Shown: positions 23,487 through 33,213 of the stretch, piece by piece
Numbering within the stretch: position 1 is the stretch's first letter
Layout: the number at the start of each line of letters is the position of its first letter
Assembly: GCA_020634035.1 (NCBI GenBank)
Contig: JACKCM010000006.1
Location: 558,001-622,000, forward strand
DNA length: 64,000 nucleotides
From: Candidatus Obscuribacterales bacterium
GTDB taxonomy: Bacteria > Cyanobacteriota > Vampirovibrionia > Obscuribacterales > Obscuribacteraceae
Direction: 5' to 3'
Made by a program: the position numbers and the translations under genes
Notes under the pieces: generated by a model
Databases searched by the model: none
Told to the model about the DNA's origin: nothing
Seen by the model: the letters and a program-made list of their open reading frames with translations, nothing else

Positions 23487-24599
23487 CTAAATAGACTCGC
23501 TAAGGGAACGAACCGAAGCAAAGAGTGCATTCTCTTCAACAGCGGACTCTCCACTATCCCCAGATCCGGCACCCAGACCAAGAGCAAGAACAATCGCTAC
23601 CATATCTTTGACCACAGCAGCCAATTCGCCCGGGTCTATCGCCTGCTCGGCATCACTAATCGACTGATCCGGCCGATCATGCACTTCGAGCAACAATCCA
23701 TCGGCGCCGCAAGCAATCGCAGCCCTCGACATAGGACGCACCATAGCTCTAGAGCCGGTCGCATGACTGGGGTCCACAACCACCGGCAATCCGGACAGAG
23801 ACTTCAGAAGAGGCACAGCACTCAAATCGAGGGTATTACGCAATCGATTCTCGAAAGTCCGAATACCGCGCTCACAGAGAATTAGCTGTTCGTTGCCTTC
23901 CTTCAAAATATATTCGGCTGCGTACAAAAACTCATCGATGGTGGCGGACATGCCTCGCTTCAACAAGACAGGTCTGCCCAGCCGCCCGACTTCACGAAGC
24001 AGCTCATAGTTGTACATATTGCGGGTGCCAATCTGCAGTATATCGGCGAATTCCGCCACGGTCTCCACTTTGTCCGGAGAAAGGACTTCGGTAACGATCG
24101 GCAAACCTGTGCGCTTAGAGGCTTCCTTGAGATACTCGAGCCCTTCTTCTTTCAGACCCTGAAACTCATAGGGACTGGTTCTGGGCTTGAAGGCACCGGC
24201 ACGCAAAACGCTGGCACCGGCTTCTTTTACCGAAGCAGCTACTTCTAGAATATGTTCAGCGCTTTCTACCGAACAGGGACCGGCCATAACCAGAGGCATA
24301 TGTCCCGATCCGATGAAACTCGGCTTCAGAGACTTACCCGCGGAAGAAGCAGAGATGGCGACACTTTTATCTTTTATAGAAGATGCAAGAGAATAGCCTG
24401 CGGCGAGTCTAACCGCCTTCACCACCCCTTCAATCTGGGTGAATCGATGATTGGGCTCCTCGCTGACATCGCTTTTGAGAACGATCACAGCCCGACCCGA
24501 CGTCCGAACAAGCTGAGCATTTATCCCCAGTTCATGCAGTCTGTCGAGCACTCTATCTTCGGATTCGCTATCCAGTTCAGGCTTTAGAATCAGTATCAA
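23487..24599 (-). CDS. aroF: DAHP synthase with N-terminal regulatory domain
   Basis: Second DAHP synthase of the window, 370 residues. Residues 1-70 (LILKPELDSESEDRVLDRL to KAVRLAAGYSLA) form the ferredoxin-like domain that, in Thermotoga-type enzymes, gives feedback inhibition by aromatic amino acids. The catalytic core follows: MAGPCSVES, FKPRTSPYEFQG, QIGTRNMYN, LKRGMSATID, CERGIRTF and DPSHATGSR. A 30-residue acidic tail ends the protein. The start is a TTG at 24599 with only a G-rich stretch upstream. No Trp-rich leader peptide is evident here, so control is probably allosteric, unlike the paralogue at 757-1650. The hairpin array is its immediate 3' flank. Confidence 0.95.
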   Translation of the reverse strand: MILILKPELDSESEDRVLDRLHELGINAQLVRTSGRAVIVLKSDVSEEPNHRFTQIEGVVKAVRLAAGYSLASSIKDKSVAISASSAGKSLKPSFIGSGHMPLVMAGPCSVESAEHILEVAASVKEAGASVLRAGAFKPRTSPYEFQGLKEEGLEYLKEASKRTGLPIVTEVLSPDKVETVAEFADILQIGTRNMYNYELLREVGRLGRPVLLKRGMSATIDEFLYAAEYILKEGNEQLILCERGIRTFENRLRNTLDLSAVPLLKSLSGLPVVVDPSHATGSRAMVRPMSRAAIACGADGLLLEVHDRPDQSISDAEQAIDPGELAAVVKDMVAIVLALGLGAGSGDSGESAVEENALFASVRSLSESI

Positions 24600-24968
24600 A
24601 ACTAGCTGTAACCCCCGGAAACTCCCGGTTTATAAAGGATGACTGTCGATCATCGCATATTTTGTCAAGGTGTATGATTAGATATGCTACCGGTAATTAG
24701 AAATCTAGCGTCGCCCATCGCCGGGATCCCGCCCAGCTTCGAATTTTTAATGAAGATTAGCATGAAAGCCCCGGAATCCAAGCAGTAAACGTCTGTAAAG
24801 CAGCCAGAGGCAGCCCCCGGGGCAACTGAAGAGATTACAGCCGGTCAGATTTGAATTAGCAGGAGAGTTTGAAAAAATTCTGTTAGAGAAGCTCCGATAA
24901 GCTAAAGTATGGTCAGGCTCGGTGCCCGCAGGTCGAACTAAAATAAGGGCGAAAGAAAAAAAGTCGCA
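24600..24968. other. Divergent intergenic region, no gene seen
   Basis: It separates the second DAHP synthase from a membrane-protein gene. A TTGACA reads towards the synthase at 24668-24663, without a well-placed -10 box. A GC-rich palindrome (GCCCCCGGGGC) sits near 24815. No terminator, RNA gene or peptide leader was found. Confidence 0.4.
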
Positions 24969-25973
24969 ATGGCAGAACCGACGAAAGAGTATTTATTCCC
25001 CGAGCCTGTGGTCAAAGGACCAGGTCTGGACAAACTCGCCCTGGTTTTGAACGGCAGCTGGTGGTCGAGAACCTGGAATTTCATCTGGACCTTCCGCAAA
25101 CAATCATTCAAGCCGGCTTTGTTTTGTTTAATCGGCGAATGTTGCATGTGGCTCAGTCTCTACCTTGGCTTTGCAGGTATTGTAGAGCGAAGCGCATCAG
25201 GAGAGCCGATAACAGAAGTTGATGATCTTCTTGGAATGCTAGGTCAGGGACTTCTGATGATGTTTGTATTCGGAGGCTCCGCCCTGATTTTTGTCTGCCT
25301 CGGGGTCGGTTTGTGGATAGTGGTGCTCACAGGTTTCTGTCGAGCCTATTTGCAGGAACCTGCTCAGAATGAAACTCCGCCAGAGAATCTGCCAGAAAAT
25401 CTTTCGAAGAATTTAGAAGATCGGCAAAGAGAAGCAGTCGAATTCGTAAAAGGAAGAAAGCTGTTTCTGCTTCTCGTGTGGATATTCTACTCATTGATAA
25501 TGTTCATTCCGGCGACGGTCTTTTTCACCGCGTTTATCCTTATCTATTTTTCAATCCCTGGCGCACTGCCTGTGCCTCCACCTTTCAGCCAGGAGGTTAC
25601 CACCACTGCCTGGGTTGTAGGAGTAATAACGGCGATAATTCTACTAAATCACTTTCTAATCGCCATGCCGCTTTCGTCCCTTTCTTACCGGTCCTCAAGA
25701 AAAGTGGCTCTCGATTCATTTTTTATGACCTTTAAAACATTACCGGCGATATCAATCTTCTCGATATTGTTTATACTCTTCTGTTTGTTCTATTTATCCG
25801 GAGAGTTTGCCCTCTCTGCGTTCAACAGTATGAACCCCAGCGCTGCCAACTATTATGGACAATTGTTCTTTTTGCTTTTAAACGCCGCTTTCCATGCCGC
25901 AATTTCGATAGTTATCTGGCCGCTTGTTCTGGCTCTGCCCTGTGAATTGCTCCGAGGAGAGAAGAGTCAGTGA
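24969..25973 (+). CDS. Polytopic membrane protein, unknown function
   Basis: 334 residues with about seven hydrophobic helices (around residues 48-70, 95-120, 160-190, 210-232, 255-280, 295-325). A hydrophilic loop rich in Glu, Pro and Asn (NETPPENLPENLSKNLEDRQ) lies after the third helix. The family is not recognised. Its stop overlaps the GTG start of the CobT-like gene (GTGA), so the two are translationally coupled; a link to cobamide or nucleotide metabolism is possible but unproven. Confidence 0.55.
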   Translation: MAEPTKEYLFPEPVVKGPGLDKLALVLNGSWWSRTWNFIWTFRKQSFKPALFCLIGECCMWLSLYLGFAGIVERSASGEPITEVDDLLGMLGQGLLMMFVFGGSALIFVCLGVGLWIVVLTGFCRAYLQEPAQNETPPENLPENLSKNLEDRQREAVEFVKGRKLFLLLVWIFYSLIMFIPATVFFTAFILIYFSIPGALPVPPPFSQEVTTTAWVVGVITAIILLNHFLIAMPLSSLSYRSSRKVALDSFFMTFKTLPAISIFSILFILFCLFYLSGEFALSAFNSMNPSAANYYGQLFFLLLNAAFHAAISIVIWPLVLALPCELLRGEKSQ

Positions 25974-27120
25974 GCAATTTGATAAAAGTCATCAACGATC
26001 CCCACAATGGCATCGAACGCATTTTGAACCGCCTCGAGTCCGCCGGCAACACATCATTTCTGCTTTGCCTGGGCAGCACCATGACCAGCGACCTTGAAGG
26101 AATCTCAGCCGCCGGCGCCACTGCTGCCGATCGCAGATTGACTCCAAGATTCGACGCCGAGGCACTGATGCTTGGCAGAACCGCAGACGGTAGCAACATA
26201 CCAGTCTCGCCCTTCGGCATTGCATCACCGGTGGTGCTGACACGAGCCTGTCTCGACATTCTCAAAAGCGAACGTTTGATCATAGACTGTGGTACTTTCG
26301 CACCACCGCGGGTCGAAAAGATTCAGGTCGGTACATTGCCTGCCCAGTGCGTATCCTCCGGCAATGCCCTACCACTGGACCATGTCTATGATCTTTTCGA
26401 GCGCGGTCTCAAGATAGGCGCCAGGGCTGCCGCCGGCAAACAAGCAGTAATCATCGCCGAATGCGTCCCCGGTGGCACCACCACGGCGATGGCAGTGCTT
26501 ACCGGTCTGGGTAATAGAGTCAGTGATTACATCTCCAGCAGTATCCCTGCCGGCGAAAAGGAGATGGACAACAAAAGACGCTTCATGCTGGTGAACGAAG
26601 GTCTAGAAAAAGCCGGACTGAAGTCGGAGAAAAAATCCTCGAAGAGCTAGATCCATTTATTTTGCTTTCAAAAGTCGGTGATCCCATGCAGCCAGTGGCG
26701 GCAGGTTGCGCCATAGGTGCTGCCGCCACAGCCACTGTTGTCCTGGCCGGCGGCAGCCAGATGCTGGCTGTTCATGAAGTGGCAGAAAAAATCGCCGCCA
26801 GCATGAAAGAAGAAAACCAGAAAAATTTCAAAGAGAACTGCCTGGTGATAACCACCCGCTGGGTGGCTTATGATCCCAAGGCAGATACCCCAGCCCTGGC
26901 AAAAGCGCTTGATGCACCATTGGCCTGCACCACTTTCAGCCTGGGTGAATCTATTCATGATGGACTGAAAGCCTACGAAGAAGGTCATGTCAAAGAGGGA
27001 GTCGGCGCCGGTGCCAGCATCGCCCTGGCTAATCTGATTGAAAAATCAGATCAAAAGACCCTGCTCGATGCAATAGATCGATCCTACAGCAGCCTGGTCT
27101 CCCCCGGAGATTCTGCTTGA
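25970..27120 (+). pseudogene. CobT-like nicotinate-nucleotide phosphoribosyltransferase, split by a one-base frameshift
   Basis: Resembles the cyanobacterial/archaeal family related to nicotinate-nucleotide-dimethylbenzimidazole phosphoribosyltransferase (CobT), which activates the lower ligand of cobalamin. The first part (to 26650) has LTPRFDAEAL, SPFGIASPV and AECVPGGTTTAMAVLTGLG. The second part (frame -1, through 27120) continues with LLSKVGDPMQPVAAG, VVLAGGSQMLA and TTRWVAYDPKAD. They meet at a run of six A (26630-26635); one more A restores an uninterrupted reading, EKKILEELDPF. Sequence on both sides is intact, so this is a sequencing error, a very recent mutation or, less likely, slippage at the A-run. 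It begins with a GTG overlapping the upstream stop. Confidence 0.75.
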
Positions 27121-27187
27121 ATTCACCCGAGAAGATCGTATTGAATCAGATAAGATTCAGGGCTAACCTAAACTGACCTAACCTAAA

Positions 27188-28684
27188 CTAACCCTGCTCT
27201 CCCGTGCCATCCAGAGAGATGCTATTGGGACCGTTCTCTTTGGCTTTCTGCAGAGCGACCTTAGCGTCCCGCAAGATAGTTTCAGGATTGAGGTCTTCCA
27301 TATTGAACATGGCGCAGCCGATAGAGACAGTCACCTTCGGACCGGCGCTGGAGCCGTCCGGAGAGAAGGAATGTCCTTCGATAGCGGTGCGTACTTTCTC
27401 GGCAAGAACCCTGGCGCCATCACCATCGGTATTGGGCAGCACCACGGCAAACTCGTCACCGCTGTAGCGTGCCACAAGATCGCTTGATCTGGTGATATTC
27501 AAGAGCCGGTTGGCCACCGAGGTTAGAACGAAGTCTCCTATGTCGGTACCATGTTCCTGGTTAATGTCAGCCAATCCGTCGATGTCTACTATTGCCAGAC
27601 CAACAGGCAACCTCTGCCGGAAAGAGAAGAGCAACTGTTGCTGCAAGAAGCCTATCAAGAACTCCAGATTATAAAGTCCGGTCAGAGAGTCGGCAGAAGC
27701 GCTGTAAGTAGCTTGCTTTTCGAGGACAGAGACCTTTTCACGACTGGCGAGTAGACCGTATATGGTGGCAAGGTCATTGCCCAGTCCTTCGTAGAAGCGC
27801 AGCAGTGCAGGCTCGAAGCCATCACCATCGCAGGTACCGATGATAAGAGCACCAAGAAGACCTTCTTGAGAGTATAGAGGAAAGACCTCGAAACTCTCAA
27901 TCGAATCTTTGCCTTTGTTCTCTTCACCGGCACTCAGGGTAAATTCCAGATCGCCGGCAAAAGAAAGTTCTTGCAAAACAGAATCTCTAATGGTGTCGGA
28001 TTCGGTGACATTGACCCGATCCGATACTTTCAAAACCGCCCAGGGCGAAGCGCCATTTAAGACCACTCCGATGGCATCGGCAGGAGCGAGCGCTCCGGTG
28101 AGCCGGAAGAAACTTTCGAGAAATTCCAGTTTAGACTGAGCCGCCACCGATAGCATTCTGATCACTCCGGTGACCAGACGCGCTGTCAAGAGATCATCAA
28201 CCAGATTGCCATAGCTCTTGAGGACATCTCTGGAATTGAGCGGATCATCGAAATAGCCGCTGGCGTTCTCAGGATTCCAGCCCATATCGTTAGAAAGTCC
28301 GACCAGATTGGCGATCAAAACCCCCAGAGACTCTTCATCGCCGGACACCTCAGCCTGGCCGACGATCTCGTCAGGCATGGCCGCGGTAGACCAGAAAGCC
28401 CCCCGAATTTCACTATCCTCATCATCACAATGGACCAGACCAACCGGCAAAGACATCAGACCCAGGGATGTTTTGATGAAGGCGCAGAGTTGAAAGCCGC
28501 TCATATCAGGAAGCGAAGTGGTAGAGATGATGGCGCTGGCTCCATCCGAGACAAGCTCGTCAAGTGCATCGAAGGCGCCGTCACAATGCACCAGACGGAC
28601 ACCGTCTTCTACCTTCAGCTTCTTCTTATCCCAGGGGACCTTCTTCGGGTCCGCTACTAAAATTACCTTGGTTTCAGTCATCAC
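27188..28684 (-). CDS. GGDEF protein with pseudo-receiver and GAF-like domains
   Basis: A 498-residue predicted diguanylate cyclase. The N-terminal 125 residues have a receiver-like fold but the phospho-acceptor region reads TTSLPDMSG, with no aspartate at the usual place. Residues 180-310 fit a GAF sensor domain. The C-terminal 165 residues are a GGDEF domain (DSLTGLYNLEFLIGFL, DIDGLADINQEHG) with the active-site loop as YSGDEF, a variant still found in working enzymes. Cytoplasmic; no membrane helix. An AATAAT box 5 bases before the second ATG, with no Shine-Dalgarno, hints at a leaderless message. Confidence 0.85.
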   Translation of the reverse strand: MMTETKVILVADPKKVPWDKKKLKVEDGVRLVHCDGAFDALDELVSDGASAIISTTSLPDMSGFQLCAFIKTSLGLMSLPVGLVHCDDEDSEIRGAFWSTAAMPDEIVGQAEVSGDEESLGVLIANLVGLSNDMGWNPENASGYFDDPLNSRDVLKSYGNLVDDLLTARLVTGVIRMLSVAAQSKLEFLESFFRLTGALAPADAIGVVLNGASPWAVLKVSDRVNVTESDTIRDSVLQELSFAGDLEFTLSAGEENKGKDSIESFEVFPLYSQEGLLGALIIGTCDGDGFEPALLRFYEGLGNDLATIYGLLASREKVSVLEKQATYSASADSLTGLYNLEFLIGFLQQQLLFSFRQRLPVGLAIVDIDGLADINQEHGTDIGDFVLTSVANRLLNITRSSDLVARYSGDEFAVVLPNTDGDGARVLAEKVRTAIEGHSFSPDGSSAGPKVTVSIGCAMFNMEDLNPETILRDAKVALQKAKENGPNSISLDGTGEQG

Positions 28685-28863
28685 TTATTATTTAAACCTG
28701 AACTTACACAAAGCATTTTACAGGGTAATTCGAATCTTGTTTGCCCTGCTAACGGCAAAGAACAATCAAAATCAACAGAGGAAGCCAGGATGATATGATC
28801 TGAGGCTGTTATTTATATGTAGTTACTCTTGCCAACCGCATAGCCGGGGCATCGGAAAACACC

Positions 28864-30041
28864 ATGCAAACCACTACCAGAACAGAAAACATGCCAATAA
28901 GCTTCAAACTCACCGAAGAGCAAGAACTGATCAGACAAATGGTGCGCGAAATCGCCCAGAAAGAATTCGCACCCAGAGCCGCCGAAGTGGATAAAAACCA
29001 TCGCTTCCCCCGGGAGAACTGGGAACTGCTGGCGCCTCAGACCTCTGCGGACTGCCTTTTTCGGAAGAATACGAAGGCGCGGGCATGGACCATGTCTCAT
29101 ACGCAATAGTTGTAGAGGAGCTGGCCAAAGCCTGTGCTACCACCTCGGTGATGTATTCGGCCCATGTCTCTCTGACATCCTGTCCGATTGATGTTTTCGG
29201 TACCGATGAACAGAAGAAAAGATTTCTAGTGCCCATGAACCGTGGCGAGAAGCTCGGCGCTTTCTGTCTGTCAGAGCCCGGCTCCGGTTCCGATTCTGCT
29301 GCTGCGGTCTGCATGGCAGAAGACAAAGGCGACCACTTTATATTGAACGGTTCCAAAAACTGGATAACCAACGGTATCGAAGCGGATTATTATCTTGTCA
29401 TAGCTCAGACCGACACATCGCTCAGGCACCGTGGTCTGGTGGCATTGATCGTCGAAAAAGGCTCGGAAGGCTTCACTTTCGGCAAACTCGAAGACAAACT
29501 CGGCATCAAAGGCTCTTCTACCTGTCAGACCATTTTTGAAGACACTCCGGTACCGAAAGCCAATATGCTCGGTCAGATTGGAGAAGGTTTCAAAGTCGCC
29601 ATGGTCACCCTCGATGGTGGCAGAATAGGTATCGCCTCCCAGGCAGTCGGTATCGCCCAGGGCGCTCTTGATCATGCCCTCAAATATTCCAAAGAGAGAG
29701 AAGCCTTCGGTAAGCCGGTAAATGACTTCCAGGCAATCAAACATATGTTCGCCACGATGCAAACCGAAATAGATGCGGCCAGACTGCTTACCTATCACGC
29801 CAGCGTGGCACAGGATAGAGGAGAGCGTTTCTCCCAGGAAGCAGCCCAGGCTAAACTCTACGCATCGGAGGTGGCCATGCGCTCCACGGTGAAATGTGTT
29901 CAGATCTTCGGCGGTTATGGGTATGTAACTGATTACCCGGCAGAGCGATATATGCGTGACGCTAAAATCACTGAGATCTACGAAGGAACTTCCGAGATCC
30001 AGAGACTGGTAATAGCTAGCAATTTGATAAAAGGAAAGTAG
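28864..30041 (+). pseudogene. Acyl-CoA dehydrogenase, split by a one-base frameshift
   Basis: FAD-dependent acyl-CoA dehydrogenase (first step of beta-oxidation or branched-chain acyl-CoA oxidation). The first part reads FKLTEEQELIRQMVREIAQKEF; after a break near 29038-29044 a different frame gives LCGLPFSEEYEGAGMDHVSYA and the rest: CLSEPGSGSDS (FAD/substrate), KNWITNG, the flavin-binding QIFGGYGY and the catalytic Glu in ITEIYEGTSEIQ. Restoring one base, for example CAGGAC for CAGAC, rejoins the frames. All key residues survive, so an assembly error or fresh mutation is more likely than decay. The J-domain gene follows 3 bases later. Confidence 0.8.
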
Positions 30042-30044
30042 TCT

Positions 30045-30887
30045 ATGAACTGGCAACCACCCCCTCCTCCTCCCCGTCCAGGTGCACCCGGCGGTCCCCA
30101 GCCAGGTGGTCCCGGACAACCGAGACAGATGCCGCCCGGAGGTGGTCAGCCCCAGGGTCAACCTGCCGGACAGCCACCCGGTGGTGGTGCTCCTCCTCAG
30201 GTAGCCCAGGGAGAGGAAGACTGGAGCAAGCTCAATTACTACCAGTTGCTTCAGGTAAATAGAGAAGCCCACCCCACCATCATCCGATACGCCTACCGAT
30301 TTCTGGCAGCGATGTACCACCCGGATAACTCCGAAAGTGGCGACGCCGACAAGTTCAGGACAATTACCGAAGCCTTCCGAACATTATCCGACGAAGGCAA
30401 ACGGGCAGCCTATGATCTCTCCCTGCCTCCAGAAGGTGTTAGCAGCGGCGGTGCCCCCGGACAAGCCCCTTCAACCGGTCCGAAAGTGCATTCGGGCATT
30501 GGCAAAGGGCTTCCGAAAATACCGAAAACCGGTGTTTCCTGGAACGAAATCGAATTACGTCTGGCTATTTTGCAGATTCTGCTCGAAGCCAGAAAACAGA
30601 AGCCTAAATCCGGTGGTGCCAACCCCAAGATCATCATGGATGTTCTGGGCACCGACGATATGGCCGGTGTCGAATTCGCCATCTGGTATCTGCGGGAGAA
30701 AGGCTATATCGAGATGGGAGAGAGACTCTTCATGATCTCTGCCGACGGTGTCGACTATATCGTCGACCAGCTCTCCAAGACCCAGATTCTCGACGGTGTG
30801 AGCGATACCGAGAAGAAGGTCACCAGTGTGAAAAAGATCAATCCCACCGGAGCCAATCTGCCCGCCAAACCCGGACCCAATATGTAA
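30045..30887 (+). CDS. J-domain protein with Pro/Gly-rich head and winged-helix-like tail
   Basis: 280 residues in three parts. Residues 1-65 are almost only Pro, Gly and Gln (disordered). Residues 66-130 are a J-domain (NYYQLLQVNREAHPTIIRYAYR, then the HPD tripeptide in MYHPDN) that would stimulate an Hsp70 ATPase. Residues 170-250 (WNEIELRLAILQILLEARK, then VEFAIWYLREKGYIEMGERLFMISADGVDYI) look like a winged-helix module. A second J-domain protein lies at 33828. An AAGGAAAG ribosome-binding site precedes the start. The partner and substrate are unknown. Confidence 0.78.
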   Translation: MNWQPPPPPPRPGAPGGPQPGGPGQPRQMPPGGGQPQGQPAGQPPGGGAPPQVAQGEEDWSKLNYYQLLQVNREAHPTIIRYAYRFLAAMYHPDNSESGDADKFRTITEAFRTLSDEGKRAAYDLSLPPEGVSSGGAPGQAPSTGPKVHSGIGKGLPKIPKTGVSWNEIELRLAILQILLEARKQKPKSGGANPKIIMDVLGTDDMAGVEFAIWYLREKGYIEMGERLFMISADGVDYIVDQLSKTQILDGVSDTEKKVTSVKKINPTGANLPAKPGPNM

Positions 30888-30919
30888 GGGCTCGGTCCAG
30901 GGCAAGAGCAACTAGCAAT

Positions 30920-31678
30920 CTATATATTTTCTTCTTCGTTTATTTGCCAGCGAAAGGTTTTGCGGTGCCATTTTGTCAGACCGTGAATTTGAATCGCCTC
31001 TTTATGGGCTTTACTCGGATAGCCCTTATTAGAATGCCAGAGATATTGCGGATATTTTTCGGCAAGCTCTTTCATAAGACCGTCGCGATAGACCTTCGCC
31101 ACCACCGATGCGGCTGCAATCGAGGCAGAATGACTGTCCCCTTTTATAACCGTAATCTGTTTTATGTCCTTAAAATCAATACGCTTATTGCCGTCGACCA
31201 ATAAAACAACCTCCTCAAGTTCATAAGGCAGCCGGGAGAGCAAATCGGTCACAGCCTTTTTCATGGCTAACAGACTGGCTTTCAGTATATTGATTCGATC
31301 AATCTCTTTTGCCGAACATTCGGCGATGGCATATTCAGCACCGTCTCCAGAGCGAATATGGACCGAGAGCTTTTCACGAATTTCGTGAGGCAACTTTTTG
31401 GAATCGTCTAAATCCGCCAGCTCCATATTAAAAAGAGTATCGCAAGAGAGCTCTTTGAGCATTACTGCTGAAGCCACCACCGGACCGGCCAGGCAGCCCC
31501 GGCCCACCTCATCGACTCCGATTACAGCTCTGGGCTGACGTTTAAAAAGCTCGAGCTGACCGCCGGCGGCACCGTATATAATATCGCGGTCGAATTTGAG
31601 CAGCGCTTCGATTCTTTTCTCTTGCTTTTTCTTCCGACTCTTATTCTTGTTAGTTTTTCTTCTGGCAGACTGAGGCAT
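30920..31678 (-). CDS. rnhB: Ribonuclease HII
   Basis: Cleaves the RNA strand of RNA-DNA hybrids and removes misincorporated ribonucleotides. The catalytic motif is VIGVDEVGRGCLAGPVVASA (Asp-Glu pair), with the third acidic residue in LLVDGNK and the fourth near SHSASIAAASVVAKVYRD. Substrate-contacting YPQYLWHSNKGYPSKAH follows. The 50-residue N-terminal extension is very basic (KTNKNKSRKKKQEKR), unusual for the family. It starts a run of minus-strand housekeeping genes shared with rbgA and rplS. Confidence 0.95.
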   Translation of the reverse strand: MPQSARRKTNKNKSRKKKQEKRIEALLKFDRDIIYGAAGGQLELFKRQPRAVIGVDEVGRGCLAGPVVASAVMLKELSCDTLFNMELADLDDSKKLPHEIREKLSVHIRSGDGAEYAIAECSAKEIDRINILKASLLAMKKAVTDLLSRLPYELEEVVLLVDGNKRIDFKDIKQITVIKGDSHSASIAAASVVAKVYRDGLMKELAEKYPQYLWHSNKGYPSKAHKEAIQIHGLTKWHRKTFRWQINEEENI

Positions 31679-31708
31679 CGACTGTGAAAGTTCCGTTTCT
31701 AATTGAGA

Positions 31709-32650
31709 TCAGTCTAGAGTCAACCGACCGACTTTGCCGTCCCTTAACTCTGAAAGAAAAATACTACAAGCTCTGAGCCTGTCAGGAACCGCACCCTGGC
31801 TCAATAAATTGCGTTTACGGGCAAAATAATCGAAGCCGTCTTCTGCGTCTGCCAGACCTTCCATATAACGCTCGAGCAGCTCCGGATAACGTTCTCTCAG
31901 CAGACGCAATGCCGCTTCCGCCACCGGCTCTACCTCATAATTGGACTGGGGAAGGAGATTGAGGGCGGCAAGTTTGTCCCTGGTCAATTCAGTAAAACCG
32001 GTCGGAGGCAGAATGCCCGGGGTATCGAGCAGTTCGAGCTTGGGGTGGACCCGGACCCATTGAGTGCCCTGGGTGATACCGGGTCGGTTGCCGGTCTTGG
32101 TCTTCTTGCGGCCAATGAGCCAGTTTATTAGAGAAGATTTACCGACATTGGGCAGACCGACAATACAGATACGCATCGGTCGAGGCAAGATTCCTTTGCG
32201 AACCAGGGCTTCCTGTTGCGCTCTGGTTGCCTCAATCGCCATGTTGATGATTTTGTCTTTTCCGGAAGAGCGCTTCAATGAGAGCAGAGCACTGGGCACA
32301 TCGATACGGTCGAGTACCGCCCGGACAGCTTCTGGATCGGCGAGATCTTCTTTAGTGAAAATGAACAACCTGGGTTTATGCCCGAATATGGCATCGGCAT
32401 TGGGATGCCTGGTGGAATCGGGCAAGCGCGCGTCGATAACCTCGATGACCAGATCGACCCATTTGATCAGGTTTTGAATATGTTGAAACGGAGTACGCGG
32501 AGAACGTGCAGACGAATTGCGAGAGCCGGAAGTAGAATTCTTCTGCTTCTGTTTCGGCTTCCGCTTTTTCTTGCTTTCTCCGCCGCTAGAAGATGAACCA
32601 GATCCCCTGGCTTGCTTCTCGGAATCTCTGCCAGAGCTTGAACGAGCCAT
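31709..32650 (-). CDS. rbgA: Ribosome biogenesis GTPase RbgA (YlqF)
   Basis: Circularly permuted GTPase needed for late assembly of the 50S subunit. Motif order is G4 (FTKEDLAD), G5, then G1/P-loop (GLPNVGKSSLIN), G2 and G3 (DTPGILPP), diagnostic of the permuted YlqF/YawG class. The start IQNLIKWVDLVIEVIDARLP is typical. A 50-residue N-terminal tail of Ser, Lys and Gly precedes the domain. The usual C-terminal helical domain is present. It lies between rnhB and rplS, a common arrangement (rplS-rbgA-rnhB). Confidence 0.95.
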   Translation of the reverse strand: MARSSSGRDSEKQARGSGSSSSGGESKKKRKPKQKQKNSTSGSRNSSARSPRTPFQHIQNLIKWVDLVIEVIDARLPDSTRHPNADAIFGHKPRLFIFTKEDLADPEAVRAVLDRIDVPSALLSLKRSSGKDKIINMAIEATRAQQEALVRKGILPRPMRICIVGLPNVGKSSLINWLIGRKKTKTGNRPGITQGTQWVRVHPKLELLDTPGILPPTGFTELTRDKLAALNLLPQSNYEVEPVAEAALRLLRERYPELLERYMEGLADAEDGFDYFARKRNLLSQGAVPDRLRACSIFLSELRDGKVGRLTLD

Positions 32651-32667
32651 GCGACTGAACAGCTGGC

Positions 32668-33072
32668 TTACTTGGCGGCAGCTTTCTTGACTTCGCCTTT
32701 CTTGCCAGCGTCTTTCTTGGCTACGACTTTTTCTTTGATTCTGGTAGCTTTACCGGTTCTGTTGCGCAGATAGTAGAGCTTGGAGCGTCTGACCGATCCA
32801 CGTCTTTGAACCTTGATGCTTTCAACCCGGGGAGAGTGCAGCGGGAAGACTCTCTCGATGCCGATTCCCTGAAATACTCTTCTTACGGTAATGCTGGCGT
32901 TGACGCCGGAGCCGCGTCTTTTGATGATGACGCCTTCATAGCCCTGGGTACGCTCTTTGCCACCCTCTTTGATCTTGACGAATACTTTGACTGTATCGCC
33001 GACGTTGAGTTCGGGGAGGCTGTCCTTTTCTTTAAGGAAGGAACTTTCAATATCTCGAATGGTCTGGTTCAT
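32668..33072 (-). CDS. rplS: 50S ribosomal protein L19
   Basis: Structural protein at the 30S-50S interface. Starts with a helix, then the SH3-like fold: LNVGDTVKVFVKIKEGGKERTQGYEGVIIKRRGSG, ITVRRVFQGIGIERVFPLHSPRVESIKVQRRGSVRRSKLYYLRN in pieces typical of bacterial L19. The C-terminus carries an extra Lys/Ala tail (about 20 residues). A GGTGAG ribosome-binding site lies 6 bases before the ATG. It heads the rplS-rbgA-rnhB run. Confidence 0.97.
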   Translation of the reverse strand: MNQTIRDIESSFLKEKDSLPELNVGDTVKVFVKIKEGGKERTQGYEGVIIKRRGSGVNASITVRRVFQGIGIERVFPLHSPRVESIKVQRRGSVRRSKLYYLRNRTGKATRIKEKVVAKKDAGKKGEVKKAAAK

Positions 33073-33213
33073 TTTCTCTCACCAGTGAACTGATCTCTTT
33101 TATGCAAAGCGGTCCAAAATTCTATCATGCAAACCCCGGAACTATACAATTCCTTCGTTTTGAGCTATTCAAAAAGGTTCATATACTGACATTAGACAAC
33201 GCTAAGCAAACAG

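Noticed and set aside
26630..26635. Programmed -1 frameshift in the CobT-like gene
   Set aside because: The heptamer is G-AAA-AAA, not a strong slippery site, and I see no downstream stem; an indel is simpler.
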